Shown here: piece after piece, positions 12,339-25,220 of the stretch | Position numbering within the stretch: the first letter of the stretch is position 1 | How the letters are laid out: the number at the start of each line of letters is the position of its first letter | Assembly (NCBI GenBank): GCA_022749755.1 | Contig: CM040453.1 | Coordinates: 14,579,368 to 14,643,367, forward strand | Source: Azadirachta indica | Taxonomy: Eukaryota > Streptophyta > Magnoliopsida > Sapindales > Meliaceae | Reading direction: 5' to 3' | DNA: 64,000 bases | Notes under the pieces: model-generated | Told to the model about the DNA's origin: nothing | The model's input: only the letters and a program-made list of their open reading frames with translations | Database searches by the model: none | Translations under genes and position numbers: made by a program

Positions 12339-13049
12339 TATTAGAAAATTTGGGGTTGAAGCAGAACATGCAACTAAAATAAAATTTAGAAAACAACGAA
12401 AATAAACGTTATGTAGGAAGTATAATTATTCATTAAAATAACAATAATATGTAGGAGGTATAACCGTTTATAATAAAATGAAGCAGCAAAATAAATCAAT
12501 ATAAATATTTTACATAAAAAACCCCTAAATAAATTAGCGCAAAAATTAAGGGCAAATATATGAGTATTTTACTATTTTAAAATGAAGATTAAAACTCTCT
12601 TTCTTTCTAATAATAAGGAGAGAATAACTTTTTAAATAAAATTATTTCACATTCTTTCTCGAAATAAGAGAAATAATTTTAAATGAAAAATATTACATAT
12701 ACAAATAAGAAACTAATTTTTCTCTCTTTGTAGAAACTCTTAAAGGATAATTTTGGGATGGAGAGAATGGTGAGAAGGGTGAGAAGGGTGAGGTATTTAT
12801 AGTATTTTCCTCCTCCCTTTTTTCACACACATTTAACAATTTACTTCACAAATTTCTCCACCTACTAACTATTACTTAAATTCAAATTTTCTTTATCGAA
12901 CACTAATCTAATTAGTAAAGAAAGTCAAAAAAGAGTAATTGCACTTTCGGTGTATTTCGGTGCTCACATATGGTACATTACTGTTCATTTATATAGCACT
13001 ATTCATTTGTACAATATTATTCAGCAAAAGTGAACTTTACAATTTCACA
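12339..13049 (-). repeat. 5' LTR of Copia element A
   Basis: 711-bp partner of the left LTR. The two share long blocks but differ by many substitutions and small indels, so the insertion is old. The primer-binding site lies at its inner edge. Confidence 0.85.
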
Positions 13050-13899
13050 AAACCAAAAAATCCAAGTCAACAACTCCAATAAACCCATGAAAAAAAATAA
13101 AAGCCTAGTTCAGGAACACAAAACAAGTCTAGAATAGCAAATTAAAAAAAAATATTCAAAAGAAATAGAATTAGAATATTAAGGAATGTACCAATCAAAA
13201 GAAAAATCTAGATATGAAGAAAACTCCAGTTAAAACAATGTTGTTAAGGTGGCATTGTCCACGAAAAAACCACCCTAAATCCAAGTCACTATTTCAAAAA
13301 CCAGCAGCTTTAGACGATTGTGCAAACAATGGAGGGAGAAAGAAAAGAAAGCAATTTGGCAACTATCGTTGTTTTTAGTTTGTACGTTTTTCTTTTCGGT
13401 TTTTTTTGGTCAATTTTTGCTTTCTTTTATTATTATTATTTTTTAGAAATTTCTTTAAATAACCTTAATTGAAACTCAAATCATCAAACTAGCCAAGTTT
13501 CATTTGTTCAATTGAAAACTCAAATTACCAAAATAAACAAACATATATTTTACAAACATAACTGCCCTTTAATAACCATTTACCATCAAGATTCTCAATT
13601 TTTCACATTTTGAAAACCCTAAATTTCCTATTGCATTTAAAAACTCCCTAAATTATGAACATGCAAGAGTTTTATGATGTGAAAGCAACCATCAACAATT
13701 ATTATCGTTCTCTATTAGATGGTAACTAGCTATGACGAAGATTGACAACAAACAATAAGCTTATTTCATTTTCTTAATCGATTTTAGATTTTAATACATT
13801 GAAATCAATAGTATAAGATGAATATGTTGATGTTTGAATTGATTAGGACGTAGTTTAGGTGCCTACGATGAAATTATTATTGTGTTTTACCTTGAATAA
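13050..13899. other. AT-rich spacer
   Basis: No coding region seen. Bases 13050-13380 were contiguous with 9113 before Copia A inserted. Confidence 0.4.
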
Positions 13900-16251
13900 A
13901 ATCGAGAGTTGCCTAAACTCAAATTTCTTTTAGAGTGTAGCATAAGGCACTAGATAATAAAGTTTAACAAGTTACAAATTCAATATCCAATTCATTGTCT
14001 AGGCTAAATGGAAATAGCATTTTTGCACATTGCATGGTTGTGGTCAACTTTCATACCCTACAAACAAAATTCATTGTCTCCTAGGTCAATTGGTTGGAAT
14101 GCGACATTTTGCTAGCTTCAAATTAATAGCCTGCATCTCATTTAGAATGAATCAATCACTTTGATCACCCACAAAATTAATCAATATGAAAACACGATAA
14201 ACAATAAGGCAAAAGGACAAGGTTTTTTGTTATTAACTTTTTCTTTTGTTTTTGCTTTGCTTCAGGTAGGTTATATACCTAATATTTCATGGCTTCCTCT
14301 CTCCTCTTATAAAACCATTGCTACACCACAGACTATATCTATTCTACCAATGCCATAATTGGAAGAGCACGTGCATCTCTTAAAAATGCATTTATACTAT
14401 CCACCATATGGTGGTCAACATATCATATCGGCAAATTAGAAAATAAGATCTAGCCCACTTAAGGGATCTTATCTCATTTTCCAAATTGTTTACCACCTAA
14501 GGGTGTATAGCTTCAGCTTTGCAATGTGTTTGTTGAATTTGGTAAATCCTTGGCCTTACAGCAATAAAGCACCCAACAAAGAATGTGTCTACCTTACATT
14601 GTCTCATATTATGTTTTGCATTAACCTTCTTTTGAATATAATAAATACAAACATTCGTGGTATACTTATAAGAAAATAATAACTATACCCTTCTTAATGC
14701 TATCATTTCGGTTTGATTCAAAAACCAAATTTGGTATTGGACCAATTGCATCTCAAAATTAGAGTAAAAATTATTCCCATGATACATCGTTTTTGGAGTA
14801 CCTGATCTCATGATATATTATGTCGATCTAATTATTGGTGTACTTGGTCATTTTTATTAAGAACAGCTATTACAAAAAGAGTCTTGTGATTTTCCTTCAA
14901 AAAAGTGTCATTATAATAATAATTAGGCAAAGGATTGGAAAAAAAGCATGAATAAAAGCACTGACTTTGATGAAGAAGTATAAAAAATAATTGTTTGTTA
15001 TTCATTTCTATGTATTACTGTGCTTGGGGTTTTATTCTTCAACATATGGTAAAATTATAGTAGTACTTTATAAGATTACTATATCCCTATTTGCCAATCG
15101 ATGTGCTTCTTCCTTGGCTAGCCATGTCTTTTGATAAGATATAAGCACTCCTTATTCTCTTTGTATGTCATATTGGATGTTTTTTGATTAAATCCTCTTG
15201 GGCTTTTATTACTTATCCATTATATGTTCACCAATTAGTTGACTATTTGCCTAGCAATGCTTATTTTATAACTAATCACTTCGACAAGTGTGAATCGGCT
15301 CAATGTGTGTAATATAGAAATACCTATTAGTTCCATTATTTTTAATTGCCCAAATTTGTCATGCACATTTGTTCATAATGCATTTTACTTCAAAATGATC
15401 AATTGTTGACCGGTGAATGATGAACTAAAAATGGTTATTCAACATCATAATACCTAAATCATGATATAACATTTTTTTTAAATTCTAAAAATCTACTTAA
15501 TACATATTTCATCAATAGTCAAACTTAATAATGCATCTAGCAAATATGGTAAATAACGGTAGGATTGGAGGTAAACACCATAAAGGAGCATATGGCCTTA
15601 AAATGTTATCTTCATACGCCATTGATATAGTGGTTCTCTAACTTGGTTTGGCATAAACATCCTCTCTTGTGGTAGCTTTCTCCTCACAATAATTCTTCGA
15701 CATTTTTTGTCCAAAGAGTCAATTTCTTATATGATTGGTTGACTTCGAAGTAATCATGCATAAAGTCTTCATTGTGTCTTGGGAGGAGGATGAGAACTAC
15801 TTCTTCATTTAAGGGAGATAAAGAGTAAGGTTCAACTAGATTATTGTCTTTGTTGTACAAAGGTGAAAAGTAATATTTACCATATCTTGGTGTGGTATCT
15901 TCGATTGGTGTATGCGTTATAGGAAGTGTAATGCTAACATAATTACTTCCTTTAGAAGAAATAAAATGGACATGTATGAACTTTTAGAATGATGGCTAAA
16001 AAGTACAAGTACCAGGCATTCTAGGTTTAGTAGGTTCTGGTGAGTTTTGCTTCAACTATGTGATCCAAAGTAATATAGAATAGACTCAAACCCTTTAAAG
16101 ATTGATCATAACTACTCAAATGCAAAAATGCTAACATATCATCATCATTAATAACATCCACAGGAATAAGTCCAATGGATGATTCACCAGACTCTTTAAA
16201 TTTTACTTTGATACTAATACTGCATTCTACCGAATCTATCATAAATATCAT
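13900..16251 (-). pseudogene. Mutator-like (MULE) transposase remnant
   Basis: Scattered minus-strand blocks follow the order of a plant MuDR-type transposase. An N-terminal block at 16027-16251 has the VDVINDDDMLAFL pattern. A block near 15100-15190 reads ISYQKTWLAKEEA, like the segment before the DDE domain. A C-terminal block at about 14340-14440 reads DSINAFLRDARALPIMALVE, close to the ESIN...LRDARALPI segment preceding the SWIM zinc finger. A weaker VDHNHAMCKNA stretch near 14000-14060 may be the degraded SWIM finger. Stops and frame changes occur throughout. Terminal inverted repeats were not found, so the ends are approximate. Confidence 0.65.
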
Positions 16252-16749
16252 GTGTAATAATTATTGGTTCTTACTACAAATAAGAGTCAGACATTCCACC
16301 AATACAATTCTCAATACCGACAAAAGAAGTTATCTATGATTTGATGTCACGAATAAAAAATATAACAAAATTAGCATACTTATGCACAAATAGGATAAAA
16401 TACATAACTATTTGATTATAGGAAAATATAGGATGAGAACCTCCTAATTAAAAAATCAAGCATCATATACATTAAAGGTGGTAAGTGGGTCAGGCCAGCT
16501 CAATCTGACATAGGCATGACCCATGAACTCTACAGGCCTAACTCGGCTTATGAACAGTAACGACTCAAACCAGCTTAACACAATGGTTGAGCTTGCTAGG
16601 CCATTCCAAGCCAACCCAGCAAGCCCATCTAATTTCAGTTCGTGGTCTTGTTTTGCTTTTAATTAAAAGGTATTTGTAATTTCCACAATTTGAACGCAAA
16701 ACCTTTAAGAAGTTAACTAACAACCTTACCAGTAGACCAACAATACTTA

Positions 16750-17172
16750 GTGTCTATTTGGTTTAATTTTTTTATTGCGTAAAAGGATTTTTTTAATGAT
16801 AAAAATCATTTTCAAACTTTTTAATGTCATTTAGTTGATAATGAAAAAGAATTTTTAAAAATTAAAAAAGTTATTTTTCTTCTATTAGAAGAAACCCAAA
16901 ATTTGGGATTTTAACAATAAAGTTTCTTCAACTTTTTTAGAAGGTAAAATTGTCTAAAATATCCTTACTTTATTTTGAAAATTCTGCGTTATTTTTTTAA
17001 AATAAAATATTAAAAATTTGTCTATTAAAGTAATTGTTCAAATTTTTCTCAAAAGTTATTTATAACAACTAAACAATTAATAAACTTTTGTAAAAACTTT
17101 ACTCATAAAAACTTTATAAGTAAAAACTTTACTTTAAAAAAATTTATTTGAAAAGTTATATCAAACAGACTC
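16750..17172. mobile_element. Tourist-like MITE with TTA target duplication
   Basis: 423-bp AT-rich element without coding capacity. Its ends are imperfect inverted repeats: GTGTCTATTTGGTT on the left, and the complement of a tail ending CAAACAGACTC on the right (GAGTCTGTTTG). TTA flanks both sides (16747-16749 and 17173-17175), the duplication expected for PIF/Harbinger-derived Tourist elements. Confidence 0.65.
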
Positions 17173-20100
17173 TTACTTACCAATAATTTAAAATACATTA
17201 TATTTGATGAAGAATAAGATTATTTATATTATTAAAAATATTATTTTGAATTGTTATTATTGATATAAAATAATTGTATAATCTAACCATAATTTTACTT
17301 TTTAACAATTATTAAAATAATTTTATTACCGTGATTTTTTTATAATTGTTTGAAGGAATAATAATTATATTTTAATATCATCATTTTTAATTCTAATAAA
17401 ATAATTTGATTAGAAATTAATTATTTTTTTAAAATTAATTTTAAAAGGTTTCACAAAATGTATTTAATTAAAATTTTAAATTTGAAAATTTTAAATTTTG
17501 ATTTTGAAATTGGAATTTAATATTGAAAATTAAAATATGCATTGATTTATAAATTTTACATTAGAATATTTATATATTGATATGATTATAATTATTCATT
17601 CATTATTATAATATTAAATTACTATATTTTAATTGCTTATTAGTAAAATAACATTTATATAAATTACTAAGTATGATTAATATCTTATTATATATTTCTA
17701 TACGTCAGTATGAATATTTAGAATTTTTGGTTAAATTATGATCTAAATGTAATTAGTTTTTTTTTTATTTAGTTTTTTTTTTGATATAGTATTAAATTAT
17801 TATTTTTTATTTGTGATTAATAAACAATAATTAATTATTATTAAATTGATGATTGTTATCAATTATTTTTTATTTTCATTAATTATTTTGTAAAAGATAT
17901 CAAATATTTATTTTTCTTATGTTATTTTGATAATATATGAAATGGTGATTTCACGTATAAAAAATTTATTTATTTTTATTGAAAATATATAATAAATTTG
18001 ATTTATATTATGATTTGATGAAAAATTGAAAATTGATGGTACATTTTTTAGTAATAAATTAAAAAATTATAATTATAAAAGTAAAATTTTGTTAAATACT
18101 TTAAATATGTATCAAATCAATAAATTTAATATTTATTTAAAATTTATATTAAATTATTATGTAAATATTCAAATCTTAAATGTAAAAACGAGATGAGTCA
18201 CCCCACCACTCTATCTTCCTCTCACAATTACTTGTTGTCCATTATAAATGACAATATATCTCAAAAATTTAAATTGCTTAGATGATTGTCAATGTTATGT
18301 ACACTATTTTTTATTTTTATGATTTTATTAGCTTTTTTAAGTATTAAGTTAATGATATTTTGGGTGATTACTATATTCCTTATTTTGAAGAATTTTATTC
18401 AATTCCTCTAATGTAAAAATTTTATCAAATTTTCGAAGTCAAAATCACAGACAATACTTTCGAAGCCCGCTTGGCTTCAATTTCACAAGGCCAGGCTGGC
18501 CGTTTGTGCATTCAAATATGCATATGATAACCTGATCAATACTTTATACTATTAAATTGTTGAATAATTTTACAAAAAAAGAAGTCATAAATTGTATAAA
18601 ATTATTATTTCTTCAATATTCAAAGAATTAAAATTATACTAAAAAATTTATACTTAAATGTAAATAATAAGATCCGTTGCCTCTTTCGTGTCGTCCACCA
18701 TCTGTCACCTATGTCGCTGGAAATTTTAGTTCATGACTTTTAGAAAATGAAAGAGCAAAAGTTGGGATTGCGGTTTGTTTTGGCCATTGAGGGCCAATTT
18801 TGTCCAAGAAATAAATGTTTGATTAATTTGGTAAAAATGAAAGTTGGTTAGTTTGGTGAATTGGGTGCAAAATAAGATTATTTTAGAAAATTTTTCTTTT
18901 TTCTTGGCTAATGAAATAAAAATGTTAATAATATAATAATCGTTGTAATCTCTTTTAAGGATGGTAACGGATACCGTTTCTATGGATATTTATTCGTATG
19001 AATATTTATAAAAATTTTAGTTTGTATTAATCTCTATTGTTAAACTTTACTATTTAAATAATTTATGTTGGTTGCAAGAGTTTTAGTATAATTTTTTTAT
19101 TTTTATTAAATTTTTATTCAATTTTATGAATTTATTATAATTATTGAATTAAAATTTTATACTTTTAAAATTATATATATTTCTAAGGATACTAATATGA
19201 CATTAATTTTTAATTTAATTTATTAATATGATATATTAATTTATAAAATATTGATATTAAATTAAATTATTAATTTAAAATTTTTTAAAATTTATTAATT
19301 TTTTATTAGGATATAGCTATATTTGTAGAATATCTATTAGTATATAAATATTAATAAATATTAAATGAGGATACGGATATTAAATATAATATCCCTGCTA
19401 TGAGGCCAAATAAGATACGGTAATAAAAGTGAATGTGCTTATTAAGATATCGGCACTATATTCTGCACGTTGCTATTCCTAAATTCTCTTCTTCCTTTTG
19501 TTTCTGGTCTGCATTTAACACTGAAAGGTTGAATGAAGGGCCTAGAATAGAAGTGAATATGCTTATTAGGACAAACCTATAAAAAAGGTAGAATAAGGGG
19601 TCTAGAATAAAGGGCATGATTCTAGCAATCTAGAAATTTTCTGCAAAATACAAATTTACTTGTTCATATTTGGTAGGCGAAAAATTAATTGAACAATATT
19701 AATTATTCAAATAATTAATAAAATAAATTTTAACAATCTTTCGTTTGATAGTAATTTAGAAAGAAGCTCACGTATTTTATTTATGTTAAAATTATGTTTA
19801 AAAACATTATTTTCGTTTTTTGTTTTGTTCTATTTGTAACTTGTTTGAAACTTTCCCCACTGGATAAGTCAGAAAAACATAATTCAGTTAATACTATTCT
19901 ATTTAACCATATATTAATTTGTTTGGGAGTTCTAGAAAACAAAATTTATACCTATATGTTTTAATATCTTTTTAATATTTTTCAAAAGGATTCGTTTATT
20001 TTTGTTCGTTGAATACTTGATTCTGGTTATTAATTTGTTTTTCAACTTAATACCGAGAAGTAACTACATCTTAATAAAATCATCGACTAAAATTAAACAA

Positions 20101-20369
20101 ATGTAACTGTCTAGTGGCCTCACCTTGCAAATCTCCATTGTTCCATTTCTGATATGTGCTGTACTTACAGTAATTTTGCGTCAGAAAATTAAGATTACAC
20201 GTAATGCTAGTAGTTCGTCATCACAGAAGTAAGCAATATGAGACTCTTTCAACATATATAATTAGTTAATTGAAGATAGCAACTATGAGCTCCCTTTTCT
20301 AGCTGTCTTATCACCATTTCTTTAATTAATTAATATTTCTTTTATTTGACTCTAATCCGACGACCTCTC

Positions 20370-20376
20370 TATAAAT
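20370..20376 (+). promoter_or_regulatory. putative TATA box of BAHD2
   Basis: TATAAAT about 100 nt upstream of the ATG at 20478, next to a CT-rich tract. Position and sequence suit a core promoter. Confidence 0.4.
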
Positions 20377-20477
20377 TTTGATTCTTCTGTCCTGAATGCA
20401 TGTCCAAGGCCCAATCAAGTACACCATTTCCTTAAAGCCAGCAGTCTGTGAAGCTTTGTAGATATCGATCGTTTCTC

Positions 20478-21779
20478 ATGGAGATCCGTATTGTTTCTAC
20501 AGAAATAATCAAACCATCTTCTCCAACCCCACCTCATCTAAGAACCCATAAGCTTTCTGGTATAGATCAGATTTCTACTGATCGTTTCTTCCAAATTATT
20601 CTCTTCTTTTCCGGAGAAGCTAACAGCTCCATCAGAAGTTCTGGTGTTCTCAAACAATCCCTCTCCAAAGCTTTAACCCGTTATTACCCGCTTGCAGGAC
20701 GTGTGAAGGATGAAGTTTCTGTTGATTGCGACGATTATGGTGCTGCCTTTATTGAAGCTCGCGTAGCCGGAGAGTTGTCTGACATCCTTAAACAACCAAA
20801 GGACGGTTTTCTAGAGAAGTTAGTGCCATTCGAATTGAATGATAAGCCGGATTTGCCTGTCAGCTTAATAATCCAAACAACGTACTTCGGTTGTGGAAGC
20901 ATGGCTATCTGTGCTGGCTTTAGCCATACTATTGCTGACATATCAACGGCTGCAAACTTCATTAAATGTTGGGCATCAATCGCTTGTGGTTCCAATATTT
21001 GCAATGATACTGCGGTTGCAATTTCTGATTGCACCTCCTTCTTCCCACAGCAAAATTTATCAGGTTTCTCCAAGAGTAGTTTCTACCAGGATTATTTTGA
21101 TTTACCCGAAAATATAGCAAAGAGATTCATATTTGACGGTGAGAAGATAGCTGCTCTAAGAGACAAAATGCGCGATGAATCATCTTCAGGTTATCGTCCG
21201 ACACGATTTGAAACTGTATCAGCATTGATTCTGGGTGGTTTAATGACTGCTGCAAAAGAAGAAAATGAATTTAGCTACACACATTTGGTAGCAAGAACTC
21301 CCGTGAATCTGCGAAGTAAAATGAATCCACCATTGCCAGAACTAAGTATTGGGAATATCGTTCAGTTGACAACAGCAGCCTGGCCTATGGAGAAGACTGT
21401 CGACTACAATAAGTTAATAGAAAAGCTTCATGAATCGATACTTCTAATTAACGACGAATATGTGAGGAAGATTCATGCTGGTGGGTACTTAAATTACATG
21501 AAAAGCGCCATGGAAGGACCTTCAACCGATGTTAACAGCATTAAGAACATTACTATTACTTCCTGGGCGAGACTTCCATTTTACCAGGTTGATTTCGGAT
21601 GGGGAAAGCCCAGGAGGGTAGTCAGTCTCACGAGCTCTAAAGATATTGCCGTACTCTTAGACACCCCTGATGAGAAGGGAATTGAAGCATTGGTGGGATT
21701 GTCCAAGAAGGAGATGGCCAAATTTGAACAAGATCCTGGAATTCTTGCTTATGCCTCTATTGTTACAGACCTGCTTTAA
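20478..21779 (+). CDS. BAHD-family acyltransferase 2 (vinorine synthase-like)
   Basis: Single-exon gene, 433 aa. Acyl-CoA-dependent acyl transfer to an unknown acceptor is the expected activity. HXXXD is HTIAD at residues 150-154 and DFGWG is at 372-376. The start is the ATG at 20478 (MEIRIVSTEI), which aligns with the starts of both paralogs. The frame stays open 30 nt further to a GTG at 20448, but that is neither an ATG nor conserved. It is closer to BAHD3 than to BAHD1: both have YYPLAGRVKDE, the SVDCDDYGAAF block and a YxPTRFE region. C-terminal KFEQDPGILAYAS is shared by BAHD1 and BAHD2. No disabling changes, so likely functional. Confidence 0.95.
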   Translation: MEIRIVSTEIIKPSSPTPPHLRTHKLSGIDQISTDRFFQIILFFSGEANSSIRSSGVLKQSLSKALTRYYPLAGRVKDEVSVDCDDYGAAFIEARVAGELSDILKQPKDGFLEKLVPFELNDKPDLPVSLIIQTTYFGCGSMAICAGFSHTIADISTAANFIKCWASIACGSNICNDTAVAISDCTSFFPQQNLSGFSKSSFYQDYFDLPENIAKRFIFDGEKIAALRDKMRDESSSGYRPTRFETVSALILGGLMTAAKEENEFSYTHLVARTPVNLRSKMNPPLPELSIGNIVQLTTAAWPMEKTVDYNKLIEKLHESILLINDEYVRKIHAGGYLNYMKSAMEGPSTDVNSIKNITITSWARLPFYQVDFGWGKPRRVVSLTSSKDIAVLLDTPDEKGIEALVGLSKKEMAKFEQDPGILAYASIVTDLL

Positions 21780-22524
21780 GTGTTACGGATTGTTTCAAGG
21801 AGATAGTAGAGTTGATATAACCTCTTTCAAGGGACTCACTTCGAAAGAGGAGTTTTTTTAAATTACAATTTCCGTTCACTTTTGAATTTGATTGTCAGCA
21901 AATTTGTCTGACTGAATAATTACGTTAGTGTGTCTTTTAGTTTCATTTGATCCATCTTAATAAAAATTCTCAGTGAGAAACAATTTGTGGTATGAGTCGT
22001 CTTAGACAGCTGGGTTCATACAGGAATTTTGGAAATCTTTAATTGGTGGGATTGTCAAAGAAGGAGATTATTGTAAACTTTGAAAATTCAAAGCATTCTA
22101 GGTTTCCACATACGGATTGTAAAAAGAAAAGTCAATAGTTTTGAACAATCCAATATATACCATGGAAGCTCCTTTTAATTATTTTTTTTTAAAAGGGATA
22201 TACTTCTTTTAATTAGTATTATTTTTGTTCAAAAAATTTTGCTCAATTGAATGTTTCACATCAACGTTACTATTAAAACAAACTTTCACACCCCTACGAC
22301 TTCTCTTCTTTTACAATCATAAAATACAATAGCTCGAAAACAAAAAAATAAAACAAACTCTGAACTCCGACAAATTCAAAAATTTTCAAATCCAAAACTA
22401 AGTCTAGAATAATAACAACACCTACCTTTATCTACAGGTGTTATAGTACCCACCATGCTAATAATAGGGTTTTTTACTATATGTAGATAAATTTTCTTCT
22501 AATATTAAAAACAAAATTAGAAAT
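21780..22524. other. spacer downstream of BAHD2
   Basis: No gene. A pair of complementary stretches around 21811-21856 (AACCTCTTTC and GAAAGAGGAGTT) could fold into a hairpin just past the BAHD2 stop codon. Confidence 0.4.
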
Positions 22525-22972
22525 CAATTAAAGAAAATTTTAAAAAACTCTATTTTTTAGTCATATTAATTTATTTCATAAATTTTGAATTATCCACAAA
22601 CATCTTCTAATAAATTTTATCTCAAAATTTAATTTTTAAATGAAATATCTCATGCGTTACAATTAATTTAAATGTAAATACTACTACTATTAAAAAAATT
22701 ATTAAAAAAAAGGGCCGAATAGATGGCCATGAGAAGGCTTGTGTGTTGAAAAGTAAACAGATGTTACAGATTATGAGTGGATTGGCTACTTATCAAGTCG
22801 TTGGCAAAAGAGAAAACTTTATTAATTATTGCTTTCACACCTCCCCTTTCATGAAAGTTCACTTCATCTTTAATTTTTAAGGCTTCAGGAAATTGAAATA
22901 GCCACAATTCTCTTATATATTATCACTTGCAATAGGCATACAAGTTTTTTTAGATTTTTTAATGTCTGTAAC

Positions 22973-23138
22973 TGTCATGATTGATGAAGAAATAAATTGT
23001 ATTTCTTAAATTTCACTTGTTACATTACATAGATATATATTGGTTTAAAATAATGACTATTACAATCAATAACTACTAGCTATAACCTACCCCCTAACTA
23101 CATTAAACACATTTCCTCAACTAGTTACATGAAATACA
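22973..23138 (-). repeat. 3' LTR of Copia element B
   Basis: Shares GATGAAGAAATAA, TTTCACTTGTTACATTA and CTACATTAAACACATTT blocks with 26739-26914. A minus-strand purine-rich tract (GAGAGGAGGGAA) adjoins its inner edge, as a polypurine tract should. Confidence 0.8.
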
Positions 23139-23158
23139 CTAATTCCCTCCTCTCAAAC

Positions 23159-23437
23159 TCAAGATAGCTTTGTGGAAGTAATTTTGAGTTTGGATACGAA
23201 TTCATGAAAACAACCAGAAAGGTAACATTTTTTGAAAATATCAACAGGTTGATCAAAGGAGAATATGGAATGAAGTGTAATATGTCCTTGTCTGATGTAT
23301 TGGTGAACGAAATGATATTCAACTTCAATGTATTTAGTAATTTTATAGAAGACATCGTTATGTGCAATTTGGATAGTACTATAATTATCACAGAAGATAG
23401 GTGTCGATTTAAGAGAAGGAATACCCATAACTGTCAA
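23159..23437 (-). pseudogene. Copia B RNase H remnant
   Basis: 92-codon minus-strand frame with the terminal RNase H hallmarks of Copia polyproteins: a CDN motif followed by SxIQIAHN, then YIEVEYHFVHQYI. It stops near the 3' LTR, as the polyprotein end should. The upstream part is in other frames. Confidence 0.75.
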
Positions 23438-24962
23438 TAACCAACGAAGCCAGAAAATTTCTTAAGTAGTATCAACAAGAGCACGATATTCACTTTTTAG
23501 TTTGCTAAATTCATATATAATTGCGAAAGATAATATCCATTTGAATTAGCAAACACTTCAAGGCTAAGAAAATATATAAAATTAATAAGATCTTTAATTT
23601 CAAATTGTTGTTGAAGTGAGGTCTTAAGCTCAAATATGCCAGCAATGTCATCTCTGTAATGAGCATGTCATCCACATATAACAGTATAAGAATGTAGCCA
23701 TGGACTGTACGACGAATGAAGAGAGCTGAGTCATATGGGTTGAAGTGGAAACCAAATTTTGTAATGTTGAATTGAATTTAGCAAACTAAGTATAAGGAGC
23801 ATGTTTAAGGCCATATAAAACTCGACAAAACTTGCACACCTTATGAGGATGGTAAGGATATTCTGAAGAGGTTTCATGTAAACTTTTTTAGTGAAATCTC
23901 TATTAATAAAGGTATTTTTGACATTTATATGAAAGAGTGTCCACTGACATATGGCAGCAATAGCTAATAGGCTTCATATAAAAGTCATAAAAGCAACTGG
24001 TACAAAGTTTCTTCATAATCAATTCTATATTCTTGTGTAAAACCTTTGGCAACAAGTTAAGCTTTATATCTTTCAATGGAGCCATCAACTTTAGTTTTAA
24101 TTTTATAGACCCATTTGCAACCAATTATAGTTTTTTCCTATGGAAGGCCAACCATATCCCAAGTATGTGAGTTCTCAAAAGCTTGTAACTCATTTGTCAT
24201 TGCTTGTTGCTAAATAGAATTAGAACAAGCCTCGAAATAGTATTAAAGTTCATACAATGAAAGTGTAGTAAAGAAATAGAGATAATGTTGAAGTTTAATA
24301 GGAAGTTCTTTTACTCGTGTGGATCGTCTTGGTAAGGTAGAAAAAAAAGGAGATGAAGAGTGAGGAACAGTTGAGTTGTTAGATGAGGATCCAGAAGATA
24401 TAATCATTGGCTCAAGAATAAAAGGTGATACATTGGACAAGTCTGTTGAAGACTCATTTGGAGAACCTATATTGGATTCATCAGAGAATAAATCAATAAA
24501 ATTTTTAGTAAAGAATGGACTATAATGAGACTTAGAATGAAAATTTAACAGGAATGAAAACATCTTATTCTCCCAAAAGATCACATGTCAAGAGATATGA
24601 AGTTTATTAGACACAGGATCCTAATATCGATAACCTTGTGTTCAATACCATACCCTAGAAAACAACAAAAACAAGCCTTAGGTTCTAATTTGATGTGCTC
24701 ATGTGGTTAAAAAAGAACAAAACAAACATAACCAAAACTTTAAAAAGATTATAATTTGGAGGACTCCTATATAAATGTTCATAAGGTGATTGATTAGCAG
24801 TGACTGAAGAAGGAATTCGATTGATATTATAGATGGCTGTAAGAACAGCTTCTCCCCATAAATGTTTTGGACGTGACGTAGAGATAAGAAAAGCACAAAC
24901 TATTTCAAGAACATGTTTGTAGTTTCTTTCAGCCCTACCATTTTGTTAAGATATTGCAGAAC

Positions 24963-25220
24963 TTAATGATGACAAATTGTACCATTAGTTTGAAGAAAAC
25001 TAATAAACTCATAATTCTTATATTTCATAATTTTATCAGATCGAAAAACTTTAATAGAACAAGAAAATTGTATTTGAATTATTTTAGTAAAATCACAATA
25101 AATTTTAGAAAATTTGAAACTGTGCTTTATAAGATAAATCCAAATATAACTAAAATAATCATCAACAAACATAATGAAAAACCTAGATCCATCTATTGTA
25201 GTACTCAAGAGGGCCTCCAA
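24963..25220 (-). pseudogene. Copia B integrase-core remnant
   Basis: 85-codon minus-strand piece with the FIMFVDDYFSYIWIY and RSDKIMKYKNYEF patterns of the Copia integrase catalytic core; the usual RTDNGGEY acid region is altered to RSDKIMKY. The frame is cut on both sides. Confidence 0.78.

Larger units (their letters stand above)
9114..13049 (-). mobile_element. Copia LTR retrotransposon A, both LTRs, internally deleted
   Basis: Two direct repeats of about 0.7 kb (9114-9816 and 12339-13049) bound 2.5 kb of internal sequence. On the + strand the left LTR starts TGTTAAG and both end CAATTTCACA. The flanks are AAATC (9109-9113) and AAACC (13050-13054), a 5-bp target-site duplication with one mismatch. 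Coding remnants lie on the minus strand, so the 5' LTR is the right-hand one. A primer-binding site resembling TGGTATCAGAGC (initiator-Met tRNA type) sits at about 12327-12338, directly inside it. Order: gag, zinc knuckle, protease with its DSGAT-like and IGDD blocks, then reverse transcriptase. The integrase core is missing, so the copy is a deletion derivative and non-autonomous. Confidence 0.9.
16252..20477. other. very AT-rich intergenic region with TE debris
   Basis: No gene. Bases 16480-16640 are markedly GC-richer with GGCC/AGCC runs, as in hAT-related non-autonomous elements beginning AAAGGTGG. Bases 17170-18650 are extremely AT-rich. Bases 18960-19400 start GGATGGTAACGGATACC and contain GGATACGGATATT, again reminiscent of a hAT-type MITE, but I could not pair the ends. 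The Tourist-like MITE at 16750 is listed separately. The BAHD2 promoter occupies the last 100-150 bases. Confidence 0.45.

Noticed and set aside
20448..20477. In-frame extension of BAHD2 from a GTG at 20448
   Set aside because: Plant nuclear genes start at ATG with rare exceptions. The ATG at 20478 aligns with both paralogs, and the added ten residues are not conserved.
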